Shown one piece after another: positions 51,075 to 60,085 of a DNA stretch of 64,000 nt. The stretch is from contig CAZMBI010000001.1 in the NCBI GenBank assembly GCA_964564675.1, positions 124,001-188,000 of the forward strand. Direction: 5' to 3'. The notes under the pieces are model-generated. The model saw only the letters and a program-made list of their open reading frames with translations, was not told the origin of the DNA and ran no database searches. Both the position numbers and the translations under genes were made by a program. The number at the start of each line of letters is the position of its first letter. The first letter of the stretch is position 1. The stretch is from CAZMBI01 sp964564675. GTDB taxonomy: Bacteria > Pseudomonadota > Alphaproteobacteria > Rickettsiales > UBA3002.

Positions 51075-54000
51075 TTACAGACATGCATGACCATCTAGGC
51101 GCCCTCTCTCCCTACCCAGATAACTGTTCACATAGTGTCTCAAATGTTCATGCCCATCTACCACTTCCAACGTCTTTTGCTCATCAGGCGGCACTTCTAC
51201 ATGCTTTCCTGTCTTAATCAGTACAGGCTTCACCCCTGCAATGCGAGCGGCCTGAATATCCGTTTTATAACCATCCCCAAAAAACAATACCTTACCCGAT
51301 TCAGAGATACCCAAACGGTCCAATCCTTGATATAACATCACTGGAGAAGGCTTCGGAGATGTCTCATCGTCCGAACCAACTATCTCGGCTTGTGGACAGT
51401 CTTGCTTAAAGTGGTATTCAAATTGCTTCCTGACATAGTCGGCGGGAGAATTACTAGCTATAATAACCGGAACACCCGATTTATACAGATGCCTAAGTGT
51501 TTCGCGCGCATCTGGCACAATAGTCATATCCGGAATAAGCTCTTCTAATTTATCAGTAACATATCCTAGCGCTTTCTTGCCCAGCTCTGGGGAGCCGTAG
51601 AGCTCAGTGAAAAAATCTAACGGGTCATATGGGGCATTAACCGTCTTATCTTTACGGGTCCACGGCTTTTGTTTGGCATGCCCTTGCGTCTGCATTTTTT
51701 CCATCGCATAGTTCCATGCTATCTCGTCATTTTTCCCCGGCCTTACTATTACACCATCCCAATCCAATATCACCGCATGCAGCGGTTTATTTTTCATTTC
51801 TCGATCACTATGGCCTAGCAATCGAGAGGATCGTTTCTCCAGACGAGACAGCCTGGGGATAATAATATCACGCACTGTATGAAAAGCCCCTAAGGTGCCA
51901 ATGTTGTAACGTTCGACAGCATGTCTGTTACTATATACCCGATCAATTGCTCTAGCCCAGTCTTCTGGAGATTCGGGCTTTGTGTGTTGCAAATTCCTGG
52001 CAAGGCTAGGGGTATACACAGCAGCGGTTAATCCAAGTTCCGAGAATTTCCGTGCCCTGGTCATTTGGTCATGTGTTCCATTCGGAGCAATCACAAATGG
52101 CGTTAAGCTAGCTACCGCTTCAATCGCAGTATGACCACCTCGGATAATACATAACGCCGCCTGCTCCTTGCGTTCACTGAATGTCGGATCGTTAGGCTGA
52201 ACAATGATTTTACCTTCCGGTGATTCCCGTTGTGCCATATTGAGTAACCGGACATAGCGCGGGTCATCAGGGTCAAGCGGAATGAACAGACGCCACGGAT
52301 TGTTGCACAGTTGCCTGGAATACTTGCGCGACTTCATAGCAAAAGCAAAAAAATCTTCTGCATCTTTACAAAAAGAACCGCTTCCTCCCGATGAGACTAC
52401 AACTTCCTTATCGGGAGAATAGGATTTATCGACGGCATAAGGCTGAGGTTTTGTGAAATATCCGGGATAAAATGTCCGTTGGTTAAAATCCCCAAAACCG
52501 GGTCTTGACTCATCTAACCTGTGCAATCGGCCATCTCCTCTTACGATAACGTTAATATCGTATTCTTCTAGTTTCTTTTTAAATCTCTCCACCGTACCAC
52601 CCCAAATCCCCCGTCTGCTTTTCTGTTCTTCCGTTTGCGGCGGTTTAACCGATAAAATATCCCGTGTCAGACTGTAAATTTGAGTGCCATTATCCTTTGC
52701 TTCTTTTGCCAATCTTTCTAGCTCTTCATCATGAAGCGGAGATAAACTAAACGGCCAGGACTCAGTAATAATAGCGCCATATTTCTCCTTTTTGTATAAC
52801 TCAACCAGTCTATCGCCGCGTTGCTTTATCCATTCTCGATCTTGATAGTTTTCGATGTGATTTTCTGTAAGTGTCGTATTGACATGAAGATAACCAGGTA
52901 ATTTCTCTCTGCGTGCACCGCCAAAATCAAAGCTCGTTTCATTAACACGTGAACTGGCAATTGTGACTTCAATTCCCTTAGAAGAAAGTGCTCTAGACAG
53001 GCGGGCGGCAATATTCATATGGCCGGAACCAAATTGGGACTCTACCCAAATCAATACTTTTTTAGGATCCGCATTTAAAACCTGAGTGTTATTCTGGCTC
53101 ACTTGTGGACGTGCATCTGCAAGAGTGATGGAGCCCACTTTATGTTTTGGGTTTCTGACTAATCGTGTAAGCGCCTCAGCAAAGCGAGTGATCATCTCTT
53201 GCTCAGAAAAATGTTTTAAGATGTGCGCTCTTGCTCTTTCTTTTGTTTGGTTAAAATCTTTATCAGGTAGGTTGAGCAGAGTTTTCCAGCCGTTTGCCAT
53301 ACCCTCAGCATCTCCGACTCCACATATTACTCCGCTATTTTCCCCGACAAGTTCTCTCATGATTCCAGTATCGGTTGTTACATTAGGAACCCCACAAGCC
53401 AATGACTCTGCTACAATTTTACCAAATGGCTCTGATTTTGAGCTACTGGTATGAATATCCATCGCATTGTAGATGGCCGGCATATCATCACGCGCGCCGG
53501 CAGTGATAACTTGGCCAGTCAAGCCTTTCTCATCAATAAGTGCTTTTAATTCAGGGCCATCGGTATATAAGCCGGCAATCAGAAATTTTGTTTTTTCTTT
53601 TTCTTCAGCGGATAGACTCCCCAAATATAATTTGGCGGCTTCTAAGAAAGTTGGAAGGTCTTTCTCTCTGGCAAACCTTGCTGCTACTCCTATGACTGTA
53701 TCATTTTCCTTTATACCTAGCGTCTGACGCGTGGTTTTACGCAGTTCCTCAGAAGGTTTGAAATAGTCTCCATCAATACCATTGTTAATAACACTTAGCT
53801 TGTCCGGTGCAATTCCCTCTTTCTTCAGTGCTTCATAAACGGCAGCCGAGTTGCAAAGGATTGTATCTGCTTGTTGTAGGTATCCTAGTGTCTCAGGCAA
53901 ATCCCGTTCATTATATTTTTCTAAACGCTCATCTGTGGAAAGCATCTCCCGGTAACTGTCGGGCATATGAAAGGGGGTATAAGCCCCGGCAACAATTTTT

Positions 54001-54368
54001 GCGTTACCAAATAGTTCCTGGTTTTTAAATAAAAAGTGCGGTGATTTACCGGCAGCTGCATGCACAATGTGGGGTCGCACCTGCTCCAGTGTCTGGTATT
54101 GCAAAGAATTTCGGCTTAATGCTTGATTATGATCAAGCAGGATAACCTTGGCTCCGGCTGCTTCAAAGTCTGGTAATAAGGGATTTTCACGATATTCCCC
54201 AGTCATACTGTTTTTTTCTTTTAACGCGATAACCACATGTTCAGTCGGGGGAAAAGCAGGATAGCTCTTGATGATTTGCAAAATTCGCGTTTGTATACCC
54301 CCCCTTTCTAAAGGAGGCAATATATGCACCACTCTGATAGGCGATTGATTATCAATTGCGCTGGCCAT
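51075..54368 (-). CDS. Three-domain fusion: GT4 glycosyltransferase, MurG-like transferase, HAD phosphatase
   Basis: 1097 residues. Residues ~1-405 are a GT4 enzyme: VVHILPPLERGGIQTRIL, VINNGIDGDYF, IGVAARFAREKDLP, EPFGKIVAESLACGVPNVTTD. Residues ~435-815 form a second, GT-B fold unit like MurG or COG4671: VLIWVESQFGSGHMNIAARLSRAL, VVVSSGGSGSF, IIRGGHTAIEAVAS. Residues ~860-1080 are an HAD phosphatase: ILDWDGVIVRPG, VIIASNSPADYV, KVLFFGDGYKTDIQAARIAGV, so motifs I, II and IV are intact. The base composition is much AT-richer than the surrounding DNA, pointing to transfer. Likely cytoplasmic; sugar and acceptor unknown. The HAD unit may trim a phosphosugar made or used by the transferases. Confidence 0.85.
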   Translation of the reverse strand: MASAIDNQSPIRVVHILPPLERGGIQTRILQIIKSYPAFPPTEHVVIALKEKNSMTGEYRENPLLPDFEAAGAKVILLDHNQALSRNSLQYQTLEQVRPHIVHAAAGKSPHFLFKNQELFGNAKIVAGAYTPFHMPDSYREMLSTDERLEKYNERDLPETLGYLQQADTILCNSAAVYEALKKEGIAPDKLSVINNGIDGDYFKPSEELRKTTRQTLGIKENDTVIGVAARFAREKDLPTFLEAAKLYLGSLSAEEKEKTKFLIAGLYTDGPELKALIDEKGLTGQVITAGARDDMPAIYNAMDIHTSSSKSEPFGKIVAESLACGVPNVTTDTGIMRELVGENSGVICGVGDAEGMANGWKTLLNLPDKDFNQTKERARAHILKHFSEQEMITRFAEALTRLVRNPKHKVGSITLADARPQVSQNNTQVLNADPKKVLIWVESQFGSGHMNIAARLSRALSSKGIEVTIASSRVNETSFDFGGARREKLPGYLHVNTTLTENHIENYQDREWIKQRGDRLVELYKKEKYGAIITESWPFSLSPLHDEELERLAKEAKDNGTQIYSLTRDILSVKPPQTEEQKSRRGIWGGTVERFKKKLEEYDINVIVRGDGRLHRLDESRPGFGDFNQRTFYPGYFTKPQPYAVDKSYSPDKEVVVSSGGSGSFCKDAEDFFAFAMKSRKYSRQLCNNPWRLFIPLDPDDPRYVRLLNMAQRESPEGKIIVQPNDPTFSERKEQAALCIIRGGHTAIEAVASLTPFVIAPNGTHDQMTRARKFSELGLTAAVYTPSLARNLQHTKPESPEDWARAIDRVYSNRHAVERYNIGTLGAFHTVRDIIIPRLSRLEKRSSRLLGHSDREMKNKPLHAVILDWDGVIVRPGKNDEIAWNYAMEKMQTQGHAKQKPWTRKDKTVNAPYDPLDFFTELYGSPELGKKALGYVTDKLEELIPDMTIVPDARETLRHLYKSGVPVIIASNSPADYVRKQFEYHFKQDCPQAEIVGSDDETSPKPSPVMLYQGLDRLGISESGKVLFFGDGYKTDIQAARIAGVKPVLIKTGKHVEVPPDEQKTLEVVDGHEHLRHYVNSYLGRERGRLDGHACL

Positions 54369-54516
54369 CTATACTCATGTGGATAGTCTTAGTTAAACCC
54401 ATTCCATAAACTATTATAATCTTTGGAGAGATTATTAATATTAAGAGTTGATTAAAAAATGCCACGCAAATTACGCTAACATTTTGGTATAAAAAGAAAT
54501 GCGATTATAAAGCCAC

Positions 54517-54663
54517 TCACTCAATGCCCATCGCCAGGCGGATGGCGTAGCCCAGCAGCAGCACCGCGCCCAGCCCGCCACACCACAACAGCGCAAACCA
54601 CACCCAGTGGCGCGTGGATTTGGAGAGATGTTTATTCATCCATTCGTCAAGAAGCGTGCGCAT
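54517..54663 (-). CDS. Small cytochrome-bd-associated membrane protein (DUF2474-like)
   Basis: 48 residues starting MRTLLDEWMNKHLS with one transmembrane helix (VWFALLWCGGLGAVLLLGYAIRLAMG). The W-x-W...LW pattern followed by a YxIRLxMG end matches DUF2474-type proteins found next to the bd oxidase genes, comparable in role to CydX. TGAGGAAA precedes the ATG, overlapping the end of cydB, so it is translated with the operon. Confidence 0.75.
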   Translation of the reverse strand: MRTLLDEWMNKHLSKSTRHWVWFALLWCGGLGAVLLLGYAIRLAMGIE

Positions 54664-54674
54664 GGCGGCTTTCC

Positions 54675-55697
54675 TCAATACATCGCTTCATGGCCGCTTT
54701 TGCCGCGGAAAATATAATAGCTGTAAGCGGTATAGGCGAGAATGATCGGCAGAAACACCGCCGTACCCACAAGCAGCAGCGATTGCGAGGTGGATGCCGC
54801 CGCCGCCTCCCAGATGGTGAACTCAAACGGCACCACCCACGGATACAGGCTGATCGCCAGCCCGAGATAACCCAGTAAAAAGACGGCAATCGACAGGAAA
54901 AACGGGCGGTTTTCATGCGTCGTATCATTCAGGTCGCGCCATAGCCAGATAAATGCGACCAGCGTCAGCAGCGGAATCGGCAACAGATAGAAAAAATTGG
55001 GCAGAGAAAACCATAAATCGGTAATCCACTCTTCTACAAACGGCATGGCGACGCTGACCACCGCCATCGCAACCGCCACAAATACCAGCACATACTGTGC
55101 CGCCGCGCGCGCCCAGCGCTGGGTTTCATCTTCGGTTTTCATCACCAGCCAGGTTGCCCCCAGCAGGGCGTAGCCGAAGACCAGCGAGATGCCGGTGACA
55201 ATGGCGAAACCATTGGCCCAGTCAAGCGCGCCGCCAGCGAAGTTGCGACCGTCCACTTCCACGCCCTGAACGAAATTGCCCAGAATCACGCCCTGCATGA
55301 AGGCCGCCAGCAGCGACCCGCCATGAAACGCGATGTCCCACAATTTGCGGTCTTTATCCGACGCCTTAAAGCGAAACTCAAACGCCACACCGCGGAAAAT
55401 CAGGCCGAGCAGCATCAAAATCACGGGCAGATAAAGCGCCGGCATCAAAATGGCATACGCCACGGGAAAGGCCGCGAACAGCCCACCACCGCCGAGAACC
55501 AGCCAGGTTTCATTGCCGTCCCAGAAGGGGGCGATGGAATTCATCATACGGTTGCGGCATTTATCGCTCGGCGCGAACGGAAAGAGGATACCGCAACCCA
55601 AATCGAAGCCATCCAGCAACACGTATAAAAAAACAGCCGTGGCAATTAGCAATCCCCAGATCAGCGGCAAATCCAGCCAGGAGGAAAAGTCCAGCAT
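54675..55697 (-). CDS. cydB: Cytochrome bd oxidase subunit II
   Basis: 340 residues with eight or nine hydrophobic helices. LPLIWGLLIATAVFLYVLLDGFDLGCGILFPF and FWDGNETWLVLGGGGLFAAFP are the family signature. 2 bp after cydA on the same strand. Confidence 0.95.
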   Translation of the reverse strand: MLDFSSWLDLPLIWGLLIATAVFLYVLLDGFDLGCGILFPFAPSDKCRNRMMNSIAPFWDGNETWLVLGGGGLFAAFPVAYAILMPALYLPVILMLLGLIFRGVAFEFRFKASDKDRKLWDIAFHGGSLLAAFMQGVILGNFVQGVEVDGRNFAGGALDWANGFAIVTGISLVFGYALLGATWLVMKTEDETQRWARAAAQYVLVFVAVAMAVVSVAMPFVEEWITDLWFSLPNFFYLLPIPLLTLVAFIWLWRDLNDTTHENRPFFLSIAVFLLGYLGLAISLYPWVVPFEFTIWEAAAASTSQSLLLVGTAVFLPIILAYTAYSYYIFRGKSGHEAMY

Positions 55698-55699
55698 GC

Positions 55700-57097
55700 T
55701 CAGGCTCCTTGCGATGATTCAGTGATATGTTTGGTTACAGATGACTCCATACCGTGCTCGTAATAATACGGCTCCTCCTTCGATTTCGGCCCCTTGCCGA
55801 TTAGCTTGAGGATATAATAGCTGCCCGCGCCGAACACAAACGTATATACGATGATAAACGCTGCCAGCGTAATCGCCACCTGTTCGGCCGCCACCGGCGA
55901 GATGCTATCGGCGGTTTTAATGATGCCGTAGGCGGTAAAGGGCTGCCGCCCGACCTCGGTGACAAACCAGCCGGCCAGCACCGCGATAAAGCCGGTGGGC
56001 GTCATCGCCATACACCACAACTGAAAGCTGCGCGATTGATACAGCCGTTTGCGGAAATACAGCACGGCCGCAATGATACCCGTAGCAATCATCGCCATGC
56101 CGATTCCTACCATGACGCGAAATGACCAAAACACGATACCTACTGGTGGACGCTCGTCGGCCGGCACGTCTTTCAGGCCGGGGATTTCGCCGTTAACACT
56201 GCCGGTTAGTACGAAACTGGCGCCGCCAGGAATGGAAAGGGCATACTCGGTGGTTTCGGTCTTTTCATTGGGCCAGCCAAATAAATACAGCGGTTTATTG
56301 GTACCACGCTGCCAGTTGCCTTCCATCGCCGCAACCTTAACCGGCTGATGCTCCATTGTATTCTCACCGTGCGCATGGCCGATCAGCAACTGCAGGGGGG
56401 CGACAAATACCGCCATTAACATCGCCATGCCAAACATGATGCGTGCATGCGGCACGTGAATCCGGCGATAGAGGTAATACGCCGCCACGCCGCCGACCAC
56501 GAACGCAGTGGTCAGATAGGCCGCCGTAACCATATGGAAAAAGCGGTAGGGAAAAGACGGATTGAAAATAATCTCCAGCCAGTCAGTGGGATAGAGCAAC
56601 CCGTCCTGACCGATTTCAAACCCCTGAGGCGTTTGCATCCAGCTATTGGCCGATAGAATCCAGAAAGCGGAAATGACTGTGCCGATAGCGACGATCACCG
56701 TGGAGGTGAAATGCATGCGTTTGCTGACGCGCCCCCAGCCAAACAGCATGATGCCCAGAAACGAGGCTTCCAAGAAGAAAGCGGTTAACACTTCATACCC
56801 CAGCAGCGGGCCGATGACATTGCCGACTTTATCGGAGAAAACCGACCAGTTGGTGCCGAACTGATACGACAACACCACGCCGGAAACCACGCCCATGCCG
56901 AAACACACCGCAAAAATCTTCACCCACATGCGGTAGATTTCTTCATAAATCGGATCGCCCGTTTTCAGCCAGCGCCACTCAACCACGGCCAGCCAGCTGG
57001 CAAGCCCGATGGTAAAGGCCGGGAAAATGATATGAAATGAAATGGTGAACGCAAACTGGATGCGCGCCAGTAAAACAGCATCAAGGGATTCAAGCAT
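55700..57097 (-). CDS. cydA: Cytochrome bd oxidase subunit I
   Basis: Quinol-oxidising subunit carrying the hemes. 465 residues; ARIQFAFTISFHIIFPAFTIGL holds the high-spin heme His, LIGHAHGENTMEHQPVKVAAMEGNW is the Q-loop/GRWT-type region, and GVVLSYQFGTNW is the conserved block. The size fits the short-Q-loop or cyanide-insensitive branch. Transcribed divergently from an ArsR-type regulator across a strong palindrome. Confidence 0.94.
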   Translation of the reverse strand: MLESLDAVLLARIQFAFTISFHIIFPAFTIGLASWLAVVEWRWLKTGDPIYEEIYRMWVKIFAVCFGMGVVSGVVLSYQFGTNWSVFSDKVGNVIGPLLGYEVLTAFFLEASFLGIMLFGWGRVSKRMHFTSTVIVAIGTVISAFWILSANSWMQTPQGFEIGQDGLLYPTDWLEIIFNPSFPYRFFHMVTAAYLTTAFVVGGVAAYYLYRRIHVPHARIMFGMAMLMAVFVAPLQLLIGHAHGENTMEHQPVKVAAMEGNWQRGTNKPLYLFGWPNEKTETTEYALSIPGGASFVLTGSVNGEIPGLKDVPADERPPVGIVFWSFRVMVGIGMAMIATGIIAAVLYFRKRLYQSRSFQLWCMAMTPTGFIAVLAGWFVTEVGRQPFTAYGIIKTADSISPVAAEQVAITLAAFIIVYTFVFGAGSYYILKLIGKGPKSKEEPYYYEHGMESSVTKHITESSQGA

Positions 57098-57125
57098 CTA
57101 TTTAACTCATAAAGATTTTTCGATT

Positions 57126-57153
57126 ATACATATCACATATTTGTGATATGTAT
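57126..57153. promoter_or_regulatory. 12-bp perfect palindromic operator between cydA and arsR-type gene
   Basis: ATACATATCACA and TGTGATATGTAT are perfect inverted repeats with a 4-base spacer (TATT). It lies 30 bp before the cydA start and 46 bp before the regulator start, the expected place for binding by the divergently encoded ArsR-type protein. Confidence 0.75.
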
Positions 57154-57198
57154 GACCATATATAATGTAAACCCTCCTTGCACGCAAGAGGATTAGGC

Positions 57199-57504
57199 AT
57201 GGACAGCCCGTTTCCGGTTGATTTCGAAACGAATGCGAACGAAGCCACTCATTACATGAAAGTGCTCGCCAATAAGGGGCGTCTGATGGTGATGTGCAAA
57301 ATCTCGTACCGTCCTTATACGGTCTCGGAACTGGTGGCGGTTACCGGCATGGGCCAGCCGGCTCTTTCCATGCATCTGGCCCGCCTGCGCCAGGAACGCA
57401 TGGTCACCACCACCCGTCGCGGTAAAGCGATCTATTATACCATTGCCAATTCACACCTGCGCGCACTGGTGGAGCTGATTTGTTATCGCTTCCAGTGCTG
57501 GTGA
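57199..57504 (+). CDS. ArsR-family regulator divergent from cytochrome bd genes
   Basis: About 101 residues. Winged-helix core: ATHYMKVLANKGRLMVMCKIS, TVSELVAVTGMGQPALSMHLARLRQERMVTTTRRGKAIYYTIA. Cysteines at VMCKIS and at LICYRFQCW could form a redox or persulfide switch as in BigR/SqrR relatives. AGAGGA precedes the ATG at 57199. Likely represses or activates cydAB in response to respiration or sulfide state; inference from position. Confidence 0.85.
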   Translation: MDSPFPVDFETNANEATHYMKVLANKGRLMVMCKISYRPYTVSELVAVTGMGQPALSMHLARLRQERMVTTTRRGKAIYYTIANSHLRALVELICYRFQCW

Positions 57505-57564
57505 AAGCCCGCCGCCGGGTTGGCAGCGCAAAACCGGAGACGCCTGAATGGAGCATACTGAACA

Positions 57565-57641
<77 letters not shown>

Positions 57642-57827
57642 AAATCGCAGTGGTAGTTGTTTATGGCGAATTGTCAATGGTGTCGTTCTAACCTCTTTCC
57701 GGCTGATCTTTCTAACTTTCACTTCTCAGTACCGCATTTCTGGCAAAGTCACCATGAGGCGACACCGAATCGACGCCTTCCGGCAGGAAATGCATGACCG
57801 TGGCACAAAAATCGCTAAGATGAGGCG

Positions 57828-58658
57828 ATGACAAACACAACCACATGGAAACGTATGATCTGGGTGAGCCTTGGTGCAATCGCCGTATTTTACCTCACCG
57901 TATTAATCGCGCTGTTCGTCTTTCAGCGGCAGATCATCTTTCAGCCCACCAGCGATGCTCGCACGCCTGCCGATATCAGGCTGCACGGCTATCGCATTAT
58001 TCCGCTGATCACCAATGATCAGGTGTCCATCCACGGCTGGTTTCATCCGCCCCGGGACGGCGAAAAAACGGTGGTGTTCTTCCACGGCAATGCCGGCACG
58101 CTGGCCATCCGCCAATCGCTGCTGGAGCCGCTGGCCGATGCCGGCTTCGGCGTGATGGCGCTGGAATATCGCGGTTATGCCGGCCTGCCCGGCAGCCCCA
58201 CCGAACAAGGCTTGTATGAGGACGCCCGCACGGCATTGGATTATCTGATTGCGCGGGAGCAGATTGCACCGCAGGAGCTGATTTTGCTGGGCCGCTCGCT
58301 GGGCAGCGGCGTTGCCGTGCAAATGGCCACCGAATACGACATTCACCGCCTGGTACTGATCGCGCCGTTCACCTCGGTGCCAGATGTGGCACAGGAGAAA
58401 TACCGCATATTCCCGGCGCGCCCGCTGGTGCTCGACCGGTTTGACAACCGGAGCAAGCTGGAGGCCATCAACTCGCCCATTCTCATTTTCCACGGGTCGC
58501 AGGACTGGATCATCCCCTATCACATGAGTCAGGAGCTGCAAGCCATGAGGCCCGATATGGTGGAGCTGATTACCATGGACGGGCAGGGCCACAACAACCT
58601 CAATGAAGACCGGATGGTCAATATCATGGCCCAACGCCTGCTCAGGGGGACGAACTAG
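57828..58658 (+). CDS. Membrane-anchored alpha/beta hydrolase (ABHD13/BEM46-like)
   Basis: 276 residues. An N-terminal transmembrane helix (~10-32: IWVSLGAIAVFYLTVLIALFVF) anchors a hydrolase domain with oxyanion HGNAG, nucleophile GRSLGSG, acid GSQDWIIP and histidine GQGHNNLN. The family's substrate is unknown. It overlaps the convergent queC gene by 17 bp. Confidence 0.88.
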   Translation: MTNTTTWKRMIWVSLGAIAVFYLTVLIALFVFQRQIIFQPTSDARTPADIRLHGYRIIPLITNDQVSIHGWFHPPRDGEKTVVFFHGNAGTLAIRQSLLEPLADAGFGVMALEYRGYAGLPGSPTEQGLYEDARTALDYLIAREQIAPQELILLGRSLGSGVAVQMATEYDIHRLVLIAPFTSVPDVAQEKYRIFPARPLVLDRFDNRSKLEAINSPILIFHGSQDWIIPYHMSQELQAMRPDMVELITMDGQGHNNLNEDRMVNIMAQRLLRGTN

Positions 58659-59322
58659 CATCGGCCTCGGCAAAGCCTTTTGCACGCAACAGGCAGGCAT
58701 CGCACGCGCCGCAGGCGGTGCCTTCAGGCGATGGATCGTAACAGCTGATGGTGAGGGCATAGTCTACCCCCAGCGCGCGGCCCTCGCGGATAATCTCGGC
58801 CTTGCTCATGGCAATCAAAGGCGTGTGGATGCGGATGCGCCGCCCGCCCTGCACTCCATAGGCGGTGGCGAGATTGGCCATCTCCTCAAAAGCATGGATA
58901 AACGCGGCGCGGCAATCGGGATAACCGCTATAATCCAGCGCATTGACTCCGATGAAAATGTCATACGCTTCCAGCACTTCCGCCCAAGCCAGCGCGAAGG
59001 AGAGAAAAATCGTGTTGCGCGCGGGGACATAGGTCACGGGAATCCCCCGCCCGATCTCATCGGCTGAACGCGATTTGGGCACCGCCATATCAGCCGTCAG
59101 GGCCGAGCCACCAAACAAGCGTAAGTCGATATCGGCAATTTGATGACTTGCCACGCCCAGATACGCCGCCACCCGTTCCGCCGCCTTCAGCTCCACCTCG
59201 TGGCGCTGACCATAACGAAAACTGAGCGCATATAACGCGTAGCCCTGCGCGCGCGCCATGGCGCCGACCGTAGCCGAGTCCAGCCCGCCGCTTAATAATA
59301 TCACTGCCTTGGAAGCACTCAC
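58642..59322 (-). CDS. queC: 7-cyano-7-deazaguanine synthase (QueC)
   Basis: Converts CDG to preQ0 in queuosine synthesis. 226 residues with the PP-loop LLSGGLDSATVGA, ALSFRYGQRHEVEL, YVPARNTIFLSFALAWAE and the zinc cysteines SCYDPSPEGTACGACDACLLR. It is 6 bp downstream of queE. Confidence 0.96.
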   Translation of the reverse strand: MSASKAVILLSGGLDSATVGAMARAQGYALYALSFRYGQRHEVELKAAERVAAYLGVASHQIADIDLRLFGGSALTADMAVPKSRSADEIGRGIPVTYVPARNTIFLSFALAWAEVLEAYDIFIGVNALDYSGYPDCRAAFIHAFEEMANLATAYGVQGGRRIRIHTPLIAMSKAEIIREGRALGVDYALTISCYDPSPEGTACGACDACLLRAKGFAEADASSSP

Positions 59323-59328
59323 AATGTG

Positions 59329-60030
59329 TCAGGGTATTTTCAGATATTTATGCATCTGCAGCGATAACCGATAGCCATGGCCCATGGCAAGCTGTAATGC
59401 GCGCGAGAGATTGGCGTTGTTTTTCGCCTCGTCCTCTTCATCCATCGGCTGCACATATACCGGGATGCGAAACCGCTTCTGCCCGACCTCGGCGATATCG
59501 TGATAGTCCGCCTGTTCGGCGGAAATCAGAAATTTGAAAGCGGTAATGCGCTCCAGCATATCTTCCCGAATCGGATAATAGTGGCCATTGCTCGGCTTGG
59601 GCGAACAGACGATATCAAGCCCGTAGGGCAACGGGCGAAACAGCGTGCCGTTGGTTTCGATCTGCACCAGATAATCCGCTTCCAGCAATTGCTCGCACAG
59701 TGACGCAATCGGCTGGCGCAGCGGTTCGCCGCCGGTGATCACAATCAAATCGGCGATACGCTCGCCCTGCGGGTTGGCGAATTGCTGCACGCGGTCAAGA
59801 ATGCGCTCAAGCGCCAGTTGCTCAAAATCTTCGAACGCCGTATCACAAAAGTGACAGGTGAGGTTACAGCCGCCCAGCCGGATAAACACCGCCGGCCAGC
59901 CGACATAAGGCCCCTCTCCTTGCAGCGTCGGGAAAATGGATTGCACCGCCAGCGACGAGCCATCCCCCGTTTCCGGGCCGCGCACCGGATTTTGTCCATA
60001 CATTGCCGAACCCATGGGATGCGGTTGCAT
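59329..60030 (-). CDS. queE: 7-carboxy-7-deazaguanine synthase (QueE)
   Basis: Radical SAM enzyme acting before QueC. 233 residues with FPTLQGEGPYVGWPAVFIRLGGCNLTCHFCDT (CX3CX2C cluster motif), VITGGEPLRQP and SPKPSN. The start is either 60030 or the ATG at 60003; both keep the catalytic region. QueD and QueF are not in the window. Confidence 0.95.
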   Translation of the reverse strand: MQPHPMGSAMYGQNPVRGPETGDGSSLAVQSIFPTLQGEGPYVGWPAVFIRLGGCNLTCHFCDTAFEDFEQLALERILDRVQQFANPQGERIADLIVITGGEPLRQPIASLCEQLLEADYLVQIETNGTLFRPLPYGLDIVCSPKPSNGHYYPIREDMLERITAFKFLISAEQADYHDIAEVGQKRFRIPVYVQPMDEEDEAKNNANLSRALQLAMGHGYRLSLQMHKYLKIP

Positions 60031-60085
60031 CCGTATTGTTTCTACTCTATTAAAAGTTCCTTGCTTATAATCGCATAAGGCATCT

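Noticed and set aside
57903..58760. Minus-strand frame opposite the alpha/beta hydrolase
   Set aside because: It overlaps queC and the hydrolase, both of which have catalytic motifs.
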